DNA of 54,785 bases from Gonium pectorale. Lineage: Eukaryota; Chlorophyta; Chlorophyceae; Chlamydomonadales; Volvocaceae. The position numbers and the translations under genes are program-made. The notes under the pieces were generated by a model that did no database searches, was not told the origin of the DNA, and saw only the letters and a list, made by a program, of their open reading frames with translations. This document shows positions 9,595 through 21,100 of the stretch, one piece after another. How positions within the stretch are numbered: the first letter of the stretch is position 1; every line of letters starts with the position of its first letter. Location: the NCBI GenBank assembly GCA_001584585.1, contig LSYV01000040.1, forward strand, positions 119,192 through 173,976. Reading direction: 5' to 3'.

Positions 9595-12500
9595 ATGCAA
9601 GGGCTCGTGGACCCCGGGGACATGCGAGTCCACGACCACCTGGTTGGAGCCTATGGCGGTCACCATATCTCTGATCACTCGGTGCTCGAGCACGGCGGGT
9701 GCATAGATGCAAGCGCACTCGGCGACTTGGACTCCGCGCTGCTGGGGCACGTCGCCATGCCGCCGGGAGTTACATTGGAGCACGTGCAGGCGATGGAGCA
9801 TGCGCAGGCGGCCATCCAGCAAGCGCAGGCGGCCCTGGAGCAGATGAGCTCCATGGAGCGCGTCCTCGTGCAGGGCGTAAACGATGGAGCCATGGACGCG
9901 GGCGGGTCCCACGTGGACGGCGGGCACCTTTCTGCGGAGGATCAGCAGCGGCTTGCAATGGCAGCCACGCAATCCCTGCAGTCGCTGCTGCCGCTCCACG
10001 GGGATGACCCGGCCGCCGCGCACATGCACCTCGCAGGCATCATGCAGCACGCAATGCAGGTGATGGAGCACCAGCACGCCCTCAACCAGGGCATGGGCAT
10101 GCAGCCGGATGAGCTGGCGGCGCACCACTCCGCGCAAGCGGCGCTTATCGAGCAGGCCATGGCCCTAGTGGCCCTGACTCCTCTGGCGGGGACAGTGCCC
10201 GGCCTGGACGCTAACGGCCAGTCCGCGTACTCGTCCATGCCGGACGCAACGGCGGCGGCAGCCGCCGCGGCCGCGGCGGCGGCTGTAGCGGCGGCAGCGG
10301 CTGTGGCGGGGCCGCAGGCGGCCCTCGACCAACAGCAGCATCATGCGGGCGCAGAAATGCACCACCACCACCACCATCACCACCATCCGAAGCCGCCGCG
10401 AGAGCACTCGCGGCGGAAGCGGGCGGCCGAGACGGAGATGATGGACGGCAGCGGCCGGAGCGGCGACCGGCGGACGCGCAAACGCAGCGAAAAGAAGCGC
10501 AAGCGCGCAGAGCGAGAACTGCAGGTGTGGGCTGTTGGTGGGCGTGATGTGTTTGCTGGGCTGGAGGGCGCGGCCAGCATCAGTCTGGTAGCGGCAGGCC
10601 CCCGCGGGGCCTCCTGTCCCCTTTGTCGCTGCACAGTCACTAAACTGCATGGAGGCCATGGACCGGGTTTCACACGGAGGTAAGCCGACCCCTTTCAGGT
10701 CAGGTCGCTTCCAATGTGTGTTTATGTAAGGTTACCTTCCGCCTTCACGGTGGATGTCCTCACGAGCCATGAAGTCCAGGACACGCCGTCTCTCTTCAAG
10801 GCTGCAATCAGAAACGCACCCAAAGCTCTGGTTTAAGCCTGGCCCATAAGGGATTCATATGGAATTTCATGCACGTTGGTGCTCCCTGCGTCCCGCCGCA
10901 GGAAGCGGCGGTCGGTGACGATGACTTGGAGGAGGAGTACGAGCAGGTGGGCATCGCCGCTGCCGCCGTGGCGGCGGCGGCCAAGCTTGCAAGGGCGCAG
11001 GTGGCCGCTGCTGCAGCGGCGGCGGCGGCCGGCACCATCAATGCGCCCGTCCCGGCTGGCATGTCGGCCGTCATGCCGACACAGCAGCAGGAGCGGCCGG
11101 AGGACTCTGGGGCCACGGCCGCCGCTGCAGCGGCCGCCGACGTCACCGATACCGGGGCCCATGACGGGATGTCCATGGACGGGGACGACAGCTACCGCAG
11201 CCAGGCTCAGTCCCTGGTTGCGGCGCTGCTGGCGGCGGCGGCGCCCGCGGCAGGGTCTGGCGGGTATCAGGGCATGGGGGCTTACCCCGGCGTACCGCAG
11301 CTGTCCACCCTCCCCCAGCAGCCCGGCGACGTGTCACAGCTGGACGCACAAGCCATGGCGGCGGCCGCTGCTGCGGCGGCCGCCGCGGCGACGGCGGCGC
11401 CGCAGATGTCAGGGCTGCCGTTGGGGCTGTTTGGAAGTGGCGCTTCGCAACTGATGGCTCCAGGCGTGCCGGGCGCTTACGGGGCCATGGTGAGTGAGGC
11501 CTCGGGAGGCCTTGAAGAGCTCCAGGACCAAGTGGCGATGCAGGGCGGCGGCTCGGAGGACCACCTGCAACAGCACGGGGCGGCGGCCGCGGAGGAGGCC
11601 GCCGCCGTGGCGGCAGCGGCAGCGCAGGCGGCGCACGACCAGCAACAGGCAGCGCATGCGCATGCGCAGGCGCAGGCGGGGTCGGAGTTGCAGCAGCTTC
11701 AGATGCCGATGCAGGTGCAGATGCACGGGGCGCAGGGCCAGGGCGCGCAGCCGCAGCCGCAGCAGCCTGCGATGGAGCCCTTGGTTGGGGAGGCGCCCAA
11801 ACCGCAGCGGGGAGGACCCAAGCGGTGAGTCAGCCCGCTGGGGTTGCTGTGTCCTGTGTGTGCTCTTCGGTAGTACCGTTTGCTGCTGATGGGTTTGCGG
11901 CGGACGTGCGTGCCTGCCAAGTTGGGGGCCGTATGGGGTTTGCTGCTGATGGGTGGCATAGAACGGTGTGCTGTGCGCTCTGCGGGCGTTTCCCTTGACG
12001 CTATCGGGCTCCCTTCTGTCCTGGTGCTCGGCGCCGCCGCCGCATCATCATCGGCGTTCGTGCGCTTTGCTGCGGGGCTGTCGAGGCGGCGACGTGGAGC
12101 CCTCCGGCCCCTCCTGCCCTCCGCAGCATGACCCAGATGTCCTGGAACGAGGACCTGCAGCGCACCGACGTAAAGTCGGGGCCGTTTAGCCAGGCGGAAA
12201 GCGACGCGGCAAAGGACGCGGCCAGGCGGTACGCGCAGGTGCGCAGATGGCCCCGGCGCAAGCAGGGCGGGCTGAGGGGGATCACGCCAGGGGGGGGAGC
12301 CTGTCTGCAACCCGTTCCGTGCCGGTGTCGCCGTCGTCCTCGGCCCGGTGGGTTACACCGCTGTTCCAGTATTCTGCGAGCGTGGTGGTTGGGCCGCGCA
12401 TGTCGGCTGGGCCACATCTGTGCTCGCTCTCGACTGACACTCCTCCGTTTCTTCCCTCTGGCCCCGCCCGCAGGCCCACGGCAAGAGCTGCACCGACTGG

Positions 12501-14876
12501 AGCTGGATGTTCAGCCTGCAGCGCGAGGGTATGCACGGCATGATCACCATGATCTCCACAGCCGTGCCGCACCGCACGCGCAAGTCATTGTGGGCGCACC
12601 TCACGCGCGTGCTGCACTCGGGCAACTATAAGGTGCGTTGCCCCGGGCGGACCGGCCCGCCGGTCGGGCATGCCGGGATTGGGACAGAGGGGCGGGACCG
12701 GCGGGCATGACGCTGTGCGGTACGGTGCAGAAAGCCATTGTGGGTTCTGCCGTAGATTCGCTGAGTCGCTCCCTCCTAAACGGGTTTTGCGGGCGCGCTG
12801 CGGTTGCTAGAGCGGCTGCAGCGGGAGGCCGGGGGCGTCCTCACTGGGCTGAGATGCTGCCGGCTCTGCTGGCGCCCCGCCAGGGCCACTTCACGGACGA
12901 GGAGGACCGCCGCCTGCTGGAGCTGGTGGAGCAGCACGGCCGCAAGTGGAAGGTGATCGGCACCGAGCTGGGCCGCCTGCCCGAGCAGTGCCGCGACCGC
13001 TGGCGGCACATCGGCATCAACCAGCAGCGGACCACCGGTAGGTGCCCCGGCACCGCCAACTCGGCGCATCACGAATCTGTCAGTCGTGGAGCGTCCGCAA
13101 GTCATGGACACACGCTAGGGCCTGTCGTAACAGTGCATGGCGTTTGTTGACTGGGGTTCCTGATGCCCTTTGCGGCTTATACCTTTTGTGTGGCCTAGAA
13201 GTGCTGTGTGTCACGCCTCCGCCTCTGCCTCCTCCGATTCGGTTACCGCGCTTTCCGGTCCCTCGCGACAGGTCCCTGGAGCAAAGAGGAGATGGAGCGG
13301 CTGCAGGAGATTGTGCAGGATCACTTGGAGAATAAGCACCGCGCCGAGGCGGCCGTGGACCAGGGGATAGCCGCCGCCGCCAACGCTGCCATGGCGGCGG
13401 AGGCCGCCGCAGCGGCAGCCAGCGCGGCCGCGGCAGGCCCGGGCAATGGCTCGCCGGCAGGCGCCGCCGGTGCCGGCGGCGCGGGCGGTAGCAAGCCTGC
13501 CCTGCGAGCGGGCGCGGCATCGCGGCGCATCGTGCTTGACGGGATCAACTGGGAGGCCATCGCCTCCAAGATGGTCACCCGCAACCCGCAGCAGTGCAAG
13601 GAGAAGTGGTGAGGCAAAGGGGGGCTCCTGCTACCCGATACGTTCGGTTGTTGCGGGGCCGGTCCCTCTAGCCTGCACCTAGGCGCAGGAGGCACGCAAC
13701 ATGGGTCGAGTTGTTTGTTGCGTAATCGCGCCTTTGTATTGATCTACCCAGAACTACCGTGGGGTCGGATCCTCGCATGACTTGTTCCAACAGTTTTGGG
13801 CCACCGTGCCCCTAAATCCTGGACCCTGCCTCTGCCGTACTGCCGTATTGCCCCAGGTACGACGCGCTGTGCCCCAGCATGGTCAGCCGCGGCGAGTGGG
13901 GCCCGGGCGACGACAAGCGCATGCTGCGCTCGCTGCTGCTGTCGGGCGCCAGCCGCGAGTGGGAGGTGCAGTGGGACAGCCTGGTGGAGGGGCGCACGGC
14001 GCTGCAGGTGGGCTGGGCGGGGGGGGGGGCGGCAGGGGCCGGGGCCGGGGAGGCGGGGTTCGATCTGGTAGGTCTGCCGGTTTTGACCGGGTGCAGGGGC
14101 ATGGAAAGCGGACGGAGGTGCTCCGAGCCGCTGCACAGCGGGGCCCAGCGCCCATCGGGCACGCCCTGCATCTCCTGTCCACATCCTGGTCTAGAATGGA
14201 ACGTCACAGGCTGGCAGCAGCCACAGCGGCCCCGATGGAGCTGGCAGCTGAGCACAGTCAACTGACGTGCCCACAAACATGCTTCCAACTCCCCCTGTCG
14301 ACGGTGCAAGCATTTGTCATGCTCCTCCCGGCCGGCCGCCCGCTGCCTCTCGCTCTCACCTCCACCACCCAACGACCCGCCCCGCAGTGCAAGCGGCGCT
14401 GGCGGCTGATGCTCAAGTGCGTGCCCGACCACCGCAACATGGAGTTCGACGCCGTGCTGCAGTTCCTGGTCGACAAGTACGCCCCCAAGCTGCGCAACCT
14501 GCAGGCACAGCAGCAGACCGACCAGATGTTCGCGGCCGCGCAGCAGGAGCAGCTGCAGCACATACTCATGCAGGGAATGGGCCTGGGCATGGCGCCGCCG
14601 GGCGGCGACGCCGGCGGCGTTGACGGCGGGCTCGGGGGTGGCCACATGGGGATGGACGCGCAGCAGCAGCACGCTGCGGTCGCCGCGGCGGCAGCGGCGC
14701 TGGCAGGCGGCAGCGGCGGAGTCCTGGGGCTACCGGGCCTGGATGGGGGGCATCACCTGGGCGACCAGGGCATGTTCGCGGCCGCCGCTGCCGCGGCGGC
14801 AGTAGCGGCGGCGGCGGCCGGTGGGCTGATGGAAGACGCCGGCGGCGGGCTTGGGGCAGGCGCCGTTGAGGAGTAG
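9595..14876 (+). CDS. REB1/TTF1/DMTF1-type multi-SANT MYB protein
   Basis: Sequence-specific DNA-binding protein; family members terminate RNA polymerase I transcription, block replication forks or act as transcription factors. Exons: 9595-10524, 10902-11824, 12127-12238, 12474-12632, 12884-13037, 13272-13608, 13857-14007, 14388-14876; all phases agree, 1084 residues. Residues 1-617 are low complexity: Gln/His/Ala-rich, a run of about 9 His near residue 260, a basic RRKRAAETE...KRKRAE nuclear-localisation-like patch (about 275-310) and many poly-Ala tracts. Residues about 635-925 form the DNA-binding module: GPFSQAESDAA..., then HFTDEEDRRLLELVEQHGRK...WKVIG...CRDRWR, then GPWSKEEMERL...NWEAIASKM...CKEKW, then GEWGPGDDKRML...CKRRWRLM. 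This order matches plant/fungal REB1-RTF1-like proteins. A TGA at 9580 precedes the ATG in frame. The C-terminus is Gln/Gly/Ala-rich. Confidence 0.88.
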
Positions 14877-14959
14877 CGGTGCGAGGCTCGGCCGGAGAGC
14901 ACCCGTATGTGCCACCATGAACTCCGCACGCGGGCAAGGCGCCAGCGGCGGGGATGCTC

Positions 14960-14964
14960 TGTAA
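14960..14964 (+). terminator. Polyadenylation signal TGTAA (MYB gene)
   Basis: TGTAA lies 84 bases after the TAG at 14874-14876 and is the first such word downstream. Confidence 0.55.
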
Positions 14965-17962
14965 CTGTGAGCGTGTCAGACGACAAGTACGCTCGGCTGG
15001 AAGTTGTGTCGCAGGCATTAGGGTAGGGGCTGTGTATCGTACTCGCGAGTGCCGGGGCGGAGCTTGGTTGAGAGCGTGGCGATGCGCAGGCCCATGGGCC
15101 GGCGTCATGCCTGCCATGGCGGCAATGATGGAGGCGCGCTGCCCGTGATTGTCGCACACCGCTCAAAGGGCCGCAATGTCGTGGAGTTACTTGTTGCAAA
15201 CTTTCTGCATTAAAGCCATCAGGAAGTAGTCATGTTGCGCGGGGCCGTTTGTGCATTGGGGTATGAGGGTTAAGCGGGGTCTGCTTGGGCACCGATGTCC
15301 CCTTACGCAACTGCTGGCATTCAATCTGCTGGGCAGGCTAGTACCGCAATGGACGCCAAGACGGAGCCAAACCTGCGTCGGCGTCTTCACGCTCTGTGTT
15401 TGCATTTCATTACTAAAGTGTGGTTACTTGCAATGGAGTCGCATGGAAACGGAGTCTTCCTTGCGGTCAGGCAGCGGATTCATGAGGTTCCTATGCTTTT
15501 TCCTTTTGGGGGCTGTGCCATGCCGTGGGGGACGGGCTTGTGTGAAAGCTATATAAGCTTGGCAACAGAGTTGCCACCAGGTGCTACCAGGTTACAGGTT
15601 ACCGTGTGGGGGTTGCATGTTAGGGTTAGGGCCGAGAGCAGGTTGACGTGTGAAGACAACAATGACGCGGTTATCCCTGCGCCCTCTTCTCTCTCGCTCT
15701 CGAGGACGAGGCGAGTGGATGGGCCGGCAGCGGCAGGTACCTCACCTCGCTGTGTGCGCGTCTGCGCTCGTGCCCGGGTGGCCGGCGTGCGCGCGTGCCG
15801 CAAGCGCTGTGAGGCTCCGTGTGCATCCATGAGCTGACTGGGCAGGTCGTCTGCGCGAATTACCGACGTCAAGCATGCGCTTGGTCGGGCCCTCGCCAAT
15901 CGGACTGGGAGTCCTGCTTGTAGTAGGGTTGGAGTGCCAGTAGTTTCTGGTTCTCTTTTTTGCCAGTATGCCTCGCCCAACGGGCTTGGACTGCCTCCGG
16001 AAGGCAGGATATGGGCCGCGTTGGCCCGGCCTGCATGCTGAGCAGCATTGACCGGGACACCCATGCGGAGGGCGGAGACTGCGGGCGGTCCCAGGAACCG
16101 CTCGTGCAGGCTATGGGCTGGATGCGTGTGGCGCAGTGCATGAGGGGGTTGCTTCGTGTATAGATATTTGCTGCGTCGTCGTGCCCTCCTCCGTACCTGC
16201 GTATACATGGTACGGTATCTGTGGCGAAGGGACCCGCCTGCACCGCGTGGACTGCGCTTTCGTGCACTCGCGCGCTCGTTCACGCGGCGTCACGAAGGCC
16301 GCATGAGCACATCGTCACCGGCTGCAGGGCGATGTGGCGACGGGGCGACAGTCCATCGTGGAGTCAAGAGCCCGGGCAGCCACAGGCGGGTACCGTAGCC
16401 CCAGCCCCAGGCCCCCAGCTCGCTCTTGTGCCACGATGCCAGCATTGTCGGATTGCTGTACCGCAACGTCCGCGGCTCCGCGCTCTTTGGCTTCTGTGTA
16501 CAATTCGGTATACACTTTCAGTGCAGCGGACCGCCCGGGACACGAAAAGCTAGCCAGGCTGGCGCCAGATTTGGAGGTCTGCACGACTCCGGTGCGGCGC
16601 CCTTGCCCGTCTGATGCCACCCGCCTCTCTGACTTTCCGAGGTACTAAGTAAGCCACTGGTGAGCCAGGGCCCAGGAGACGGACTGGGCACGATATTGCC
16701 AAGAACAGGGATGAACAGGGGAGACAGGGGGGAACAGGGGCGTCTACCCTGCCCTGACCCACCGACCCGCACTGTCGTTTAGCCCGCCCTACGCCTGCCC
16801 AACAGCCCAAGCTTCAGACAAGCCCACAAACGCTATATGCTTATACACGCATATTGAACACAATTGGCACTGGATGGGCGGGTCTGACAGTAGTTGATTT
16901 ACGACTTTGTGCTTACAGACCCCTTGTACGGCAGGCCCTGTACGGCAATGTCGGATAATCGCCCTAGGTTCAGACCGTGTCATCCCGCAAGAGGACACCT
17001 CGACGGACCTGACGCAACTTCCCTAGCGTAGGCACGTGATCCGAGCGAGAGTTATGACCCGTCAAAGTTTGGCCAATTCCTGACTCAGCCCCGGCCGGGA
17101 GTGGTGCCCGGGCGGGTTCACGGGCGAGCTCTTCAAAGCTGGCGGCGAGCCACGCACTTCCCGCTATACCTTTGTCTGGAGAATACATTCTCATTCAACC
17201 CTTAGAAGCCTATGCTTTTGACTAGATTTGCTGGGGACGAAGCCGGCCGTCCCTAATGGCTGACTCGGTACGGGCGTACGGCGGACGTGCAATGGCAATG
17301 CGGGGAAGCTGCGTATAATCGACTAGTGCTCCTGCTCTTAAACCTTCGCAACGATTTTTGAGGCGCTATGAATTATAAGCACCAAAGCATATTACGAAGG
17401 AGGCCCCATACCTGCGGTGGAGGCAACCTACCCTGCAGACTGAATGGCGCACATGGTACGCCATAGGCCGGAGTCAGGCGCTGAAGTGGGGTGACGACGG
17501 CACTCATAATCCTTGGCACCTCCCCACTCGCACCTCGTCCATGGCCCCTCACCCTATTTGACGGACATGTACGATTATCCGTAACCTGTCAGCCTGACAT
17601 TCAACGCACCGCGCTCATGTATTGATAATGCATGCACCCATGTAGTGGCCCTCGTACGCACGCACGCAGCATTGTCAGTTTGCATGCCCTACAGTCAAGC
17701 ACGGGCGAGCCGGTAAGACCGACGACGCCACAACCCCCGCCACGAGCGCCAAGGGGGCCGTGAAGCAACCGTGCTAAGCGCCAATCAAGGGTATGAAAAA
17801 ACGGTCCGAGCCAGGTCCAAGCCAACCAATATGCAAGTTCCCGGTCACAATTCAGGGGCTCAACGCACCGGAAGAACCTCGTGGCGTCAGCGGTGCTGCA
17901 CATCAAGGTTACCGTACTGAAACCTTCTGGCATTGCGCCCAGCACCACGCACGCCTACTTCC

Positions 17963-17967
17963 TTACA
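17963..17967 (-). terminator. Polyadenylation signal TGTAA (CCDC57-like gene)
   Basis: Reading the minus strand, TGTAA occurs about 170 bases after the TGA at 18136-18134, a plausible 3' UTR end. Confidence 0.5.
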
Positions 17968-18133
17968 GGCCGCATGCCATCTACAGGCAATCATAATGAT
18001 CATGCCGACCCCGAAATGCGTCATACCCACGCCCAACTTGACCGTGTCAGCGTCAAACCCCGACCAAACATGTGCACGAGTTCAACCACAGCCAAACAAA
18101 CCCGTGCGTACACGGCGCCCGCTGAGCCGCGGT

Positions 18134-21100
18134 TCAAGTGCCAGCGAATCGCGGCGGCGGCCCCTCCCCCTCGTCCCGCACGACCGGGTAGCTTCGCACT
18201 CTCTGCCGCAGGGCCGCCGCCGCAGCTGCTGCCGCCGTCGCCTGTTGCTGGTGCTGCTCCCGCCGGCGGTGCAGCGCCTTCAGGGACGCGCGCTGCGACT
18301 GCGTCTCGCGTCCGGAGGCCGTCAGGCTGCCCCCGGGCGCGGGGCGTGGTCCGGCGGTCACCGTGACGGTCGTCAGGGACGGGCCTGCCTCGTCCCGGTC
18401 TGCGTCATCGGCGTCGCCAGCAGCCAACCTGCTCGTGTCCATGCTGGCCGCCAGGTCCAGAGACGAGATGAAGGCCCGGCCCTGCGCCGGCCCTGCGTCC
18501 GGTGCTTGCGGCAATGGCCGCAGCTTGATGTTCTGGGGCCCGCTGCGCCGCGGGGGAGGCGGCGAGCCCGACCGCAGGGCTGAGTCGCGAGGCGGGCTCG
18601 TCGACGTGTGCCTTGCGCAGAGAGGTGGCGGGATGGGTGCATGTCAATCTCCGGACTGGGAAGCCGCCACGCAAAGGATCTAACCGCGATGCTCATGCGT
18701 TGCACTGTTGCGGCCGTGCCGTGATAGCAGCAGTTCCCCACCTCGTTCCAGCCCTTTCGCAACAACAGGCCCTCCCCACCCTTACCTTGCGGGCGGCGAG
18801 TGTAGGCGGCCAAGCGGACCGTCATCGCTGACGCTCGCGTGGAGCCTAGGTCCCTCCGGTGTCCGCGCCTCACCGAGCCCGCTACTCGCAGGACTGGCCG
18901 CGCTCGGAAAGGGGACCGGGCTTGCGAATGATGGCGGCAGCCAGGTTGTGGCGAAACCTGGTGGCGCTAGCCCCATCCCGCCGAGGCCCATCTGGCTCCC
19001 CAGGAACGAGAAGGGCGTCAGGCCGACCGGCGGTCCCGCCTCGGGTCCGAAGGCACCGCCCCGCGCCGCCGCAAACGCCGCCATGAATGGCGCAACGCCG
19101 GCGGTTGGCGGCGGTGGCGGAGAGGACGGGAAGTGCGGTATGAGCGGGTGCAGCGGAGAGTCACTCGCAGGCGCCGCGTTGAGGGCCTGTCGGGGTGCCA
19201 GGTGTTTAGGGTTGACTAGGAAGCTTCACAAAGAGCCCTACGCTGTGCGGGCGATACACGCTTCAAAGGCCACGCCCGCGATGCAAAACAGGAAGGACAG
19301 TTCTGCGGAATTCTATGGCATCAGTACGATATTGAGAGATATGCCTACTGAACCGTCTGTAACCAGTGCCTTGGCACGCGCAGAGCAATTGGGACCTTTA
19401 CAATACGAACATGCGATGAATGAGCAAGCATGCCCCACGCCAGGAAAACGGGTGTCGCCCGAGTGCTTGCCCTGAAGCCCGGTTCGCACCTGCTCATAAT
19501 CATAGTCAGCTGCCGTCCCCGCCGCCGTCATTCCCGACGACATCGCCAGCAGCGCCGCCAGCTGCATGGCGTAGCGGTCTCGCTGCGAGCGCGCCTCGCT
19601 GCTCAGCTCCATCAGCCGCTCGTTCTCGGCCCGAGAAGCCGCCAGCTGCGAACGGGCTCGCTCCAGGTCCGCTTTTAGCCGCTGCAAGTCCTCCAAAGCC
19701 GCCGTGGCAAGCTGCTCTGGCGCCGGCGACGCTGACGCCTCGGTGGCCGCGGGCCCCTCCCCGGGGTCCAAACCGCCGCCGCCGGCAACGCCTGCCTCCC
19801 CGCCACCAGCCTCTAGGACAGCGGCGCCAGCGGCCGCAGCGGCCTGGTGGCGCATGGCGCGCCGTCGCAGCGCCCGGTTCGCGGATGTCAGGTCCTTGAC
19901 CCTCTGGCGGAGGAACGCCACCTCAGCGGCGGCGGCGGCAGTCGCTGCGGACGAAGACGGACCGCGGCCTTCGGAGGCGGAGGGTCCGGGCCCAGGACCG
20001 GAGTTTGAGGCACCGGTTGCGGCCTCTAGGGCGGCGGTCCTGGCCGCGGTAGTGAGCTGCCGTTGCAGCAGCTCAATGTGCTCCATCGCCTGCCGGTTGA
20101 TGCGATGCAAAGGCAATGGCATACGGTATATTGTCGAGCCAGGCGGCACCACTTCGTTGTCATGTGCATTCTTGCCAGGTCGGCCCACCCAAGCCATCTA
20201 CCTTGAAGATCCTTCCCCTCAACCATTTTCAAGCGGCCTTCTAAAGTTACCTTTGCCTGCCAACCTCCCCTTTTGATCCCCACCCTTACATTTCCTACGA
20301 ACCCGCCGGCCTCGTCCCTCCGTGGCCTTTGCCTGCAGGCCACCCACCTGTTGCAGGTCCCGATCACTCTCCTCCAACTCTGCCCGCAGCGCCGCCTCCG
20401 CATACCGGCCGTGCGGGCCCCCGGCGCCGCTGCCGGAGCGCTCGGGGTCGCTTGCGCTCCCGCTGTCATCGTCGCTCAGACCCGACTCTCGTCCCCAGGC
20501 CCGCCCCGACCGGCCCCAATTCCGCCCCCGCGGCCGCGACAGGGGCTGCTGCCGCTGCTGCAGCACGCTGTCGGCTGCTACGCCGGCTGCGGCCTGCAGC
20601 GCCTCCATCTCGCGGCGCATCACCGCCAGCGTGCTCCGCAGTCGGGTGTTCTCTGCCTCCGCCTCCGCAAGAGGGTCGCTGAGACATGGGGGTTTCCGTA
20701 ATTGCGGGACAAGTAAAAGCAGGACGTAAGCAACCGGTCATTCATATCGTGATGCAGCTGCAGAGTGCCATCCGCCCTGCTCGCCGGCCAGGCTCCCGAT
20801 CAGGCACGCGGAGCACAGTTATTTGCGTAAGTCACTAATAACCTCACAGTGTCCTACCTGGGTGCCGCCCTGTGGACGGTAATCCTCTTCACCCATGGCA
20901 CTGTCCCTTCCGTCACATGCGACGTGTGCAGGAGGTAAGAGCAAGAGAGGCATGCGGACAGGACGCTGCGCAGCCTACCTGGCGTCCCCAGCTCCCCCGG
21001 CTTGCTGCGGCTGTTGCGGTTGCTGGCCGTCGGCCTGGCCCAGCCGTGACCGGCCGGGCGCCCGCAGCAGAGCGTCGAGCCCCTCCTTGGAGTTGCGTAG

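Larger units (their letters stand above)
14877..18133. other. Convergent intergenic region, 3.3 kb
   Basis: Nothing protein-like is supported. It holds the MYB 3' UTR with TGTAA at 14960-14964, a minus-strand TGTAA at 17967-17963 that fits the 3' end of the CCDC57-like gene, and a TGTACGG pair (16925, 16939). The 244-codon minus frame at 15549-16283 has shadow-like composition and no domain. Confidence 0.5.

Noticed and set aside
9358..10137. 259-codon minus frame opposite the MYB first exon
   Set aside because: Antisense shadow of a His/Gln/Ala-rich coding exon; no splice signals or family match.
11699..12310. 203-codon minus frame
   Set aside because: Overlaps a MYB exon and intron in antisense; composition is Arg/Pro/Ala noise.
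15620..15631. TTAGGGTTAGGG, telomere-like
   Set aside because: Only two units, and the volvocine telomere repeat is TTTTAGGG; likely chance.
15549..16283. 244-codon minus frame in the MYB/CCDC57 intergenic region
   Set aside because: No domain, no conserved motif, no polyadenylation context; a length expected by chance in GC-rich DNA.
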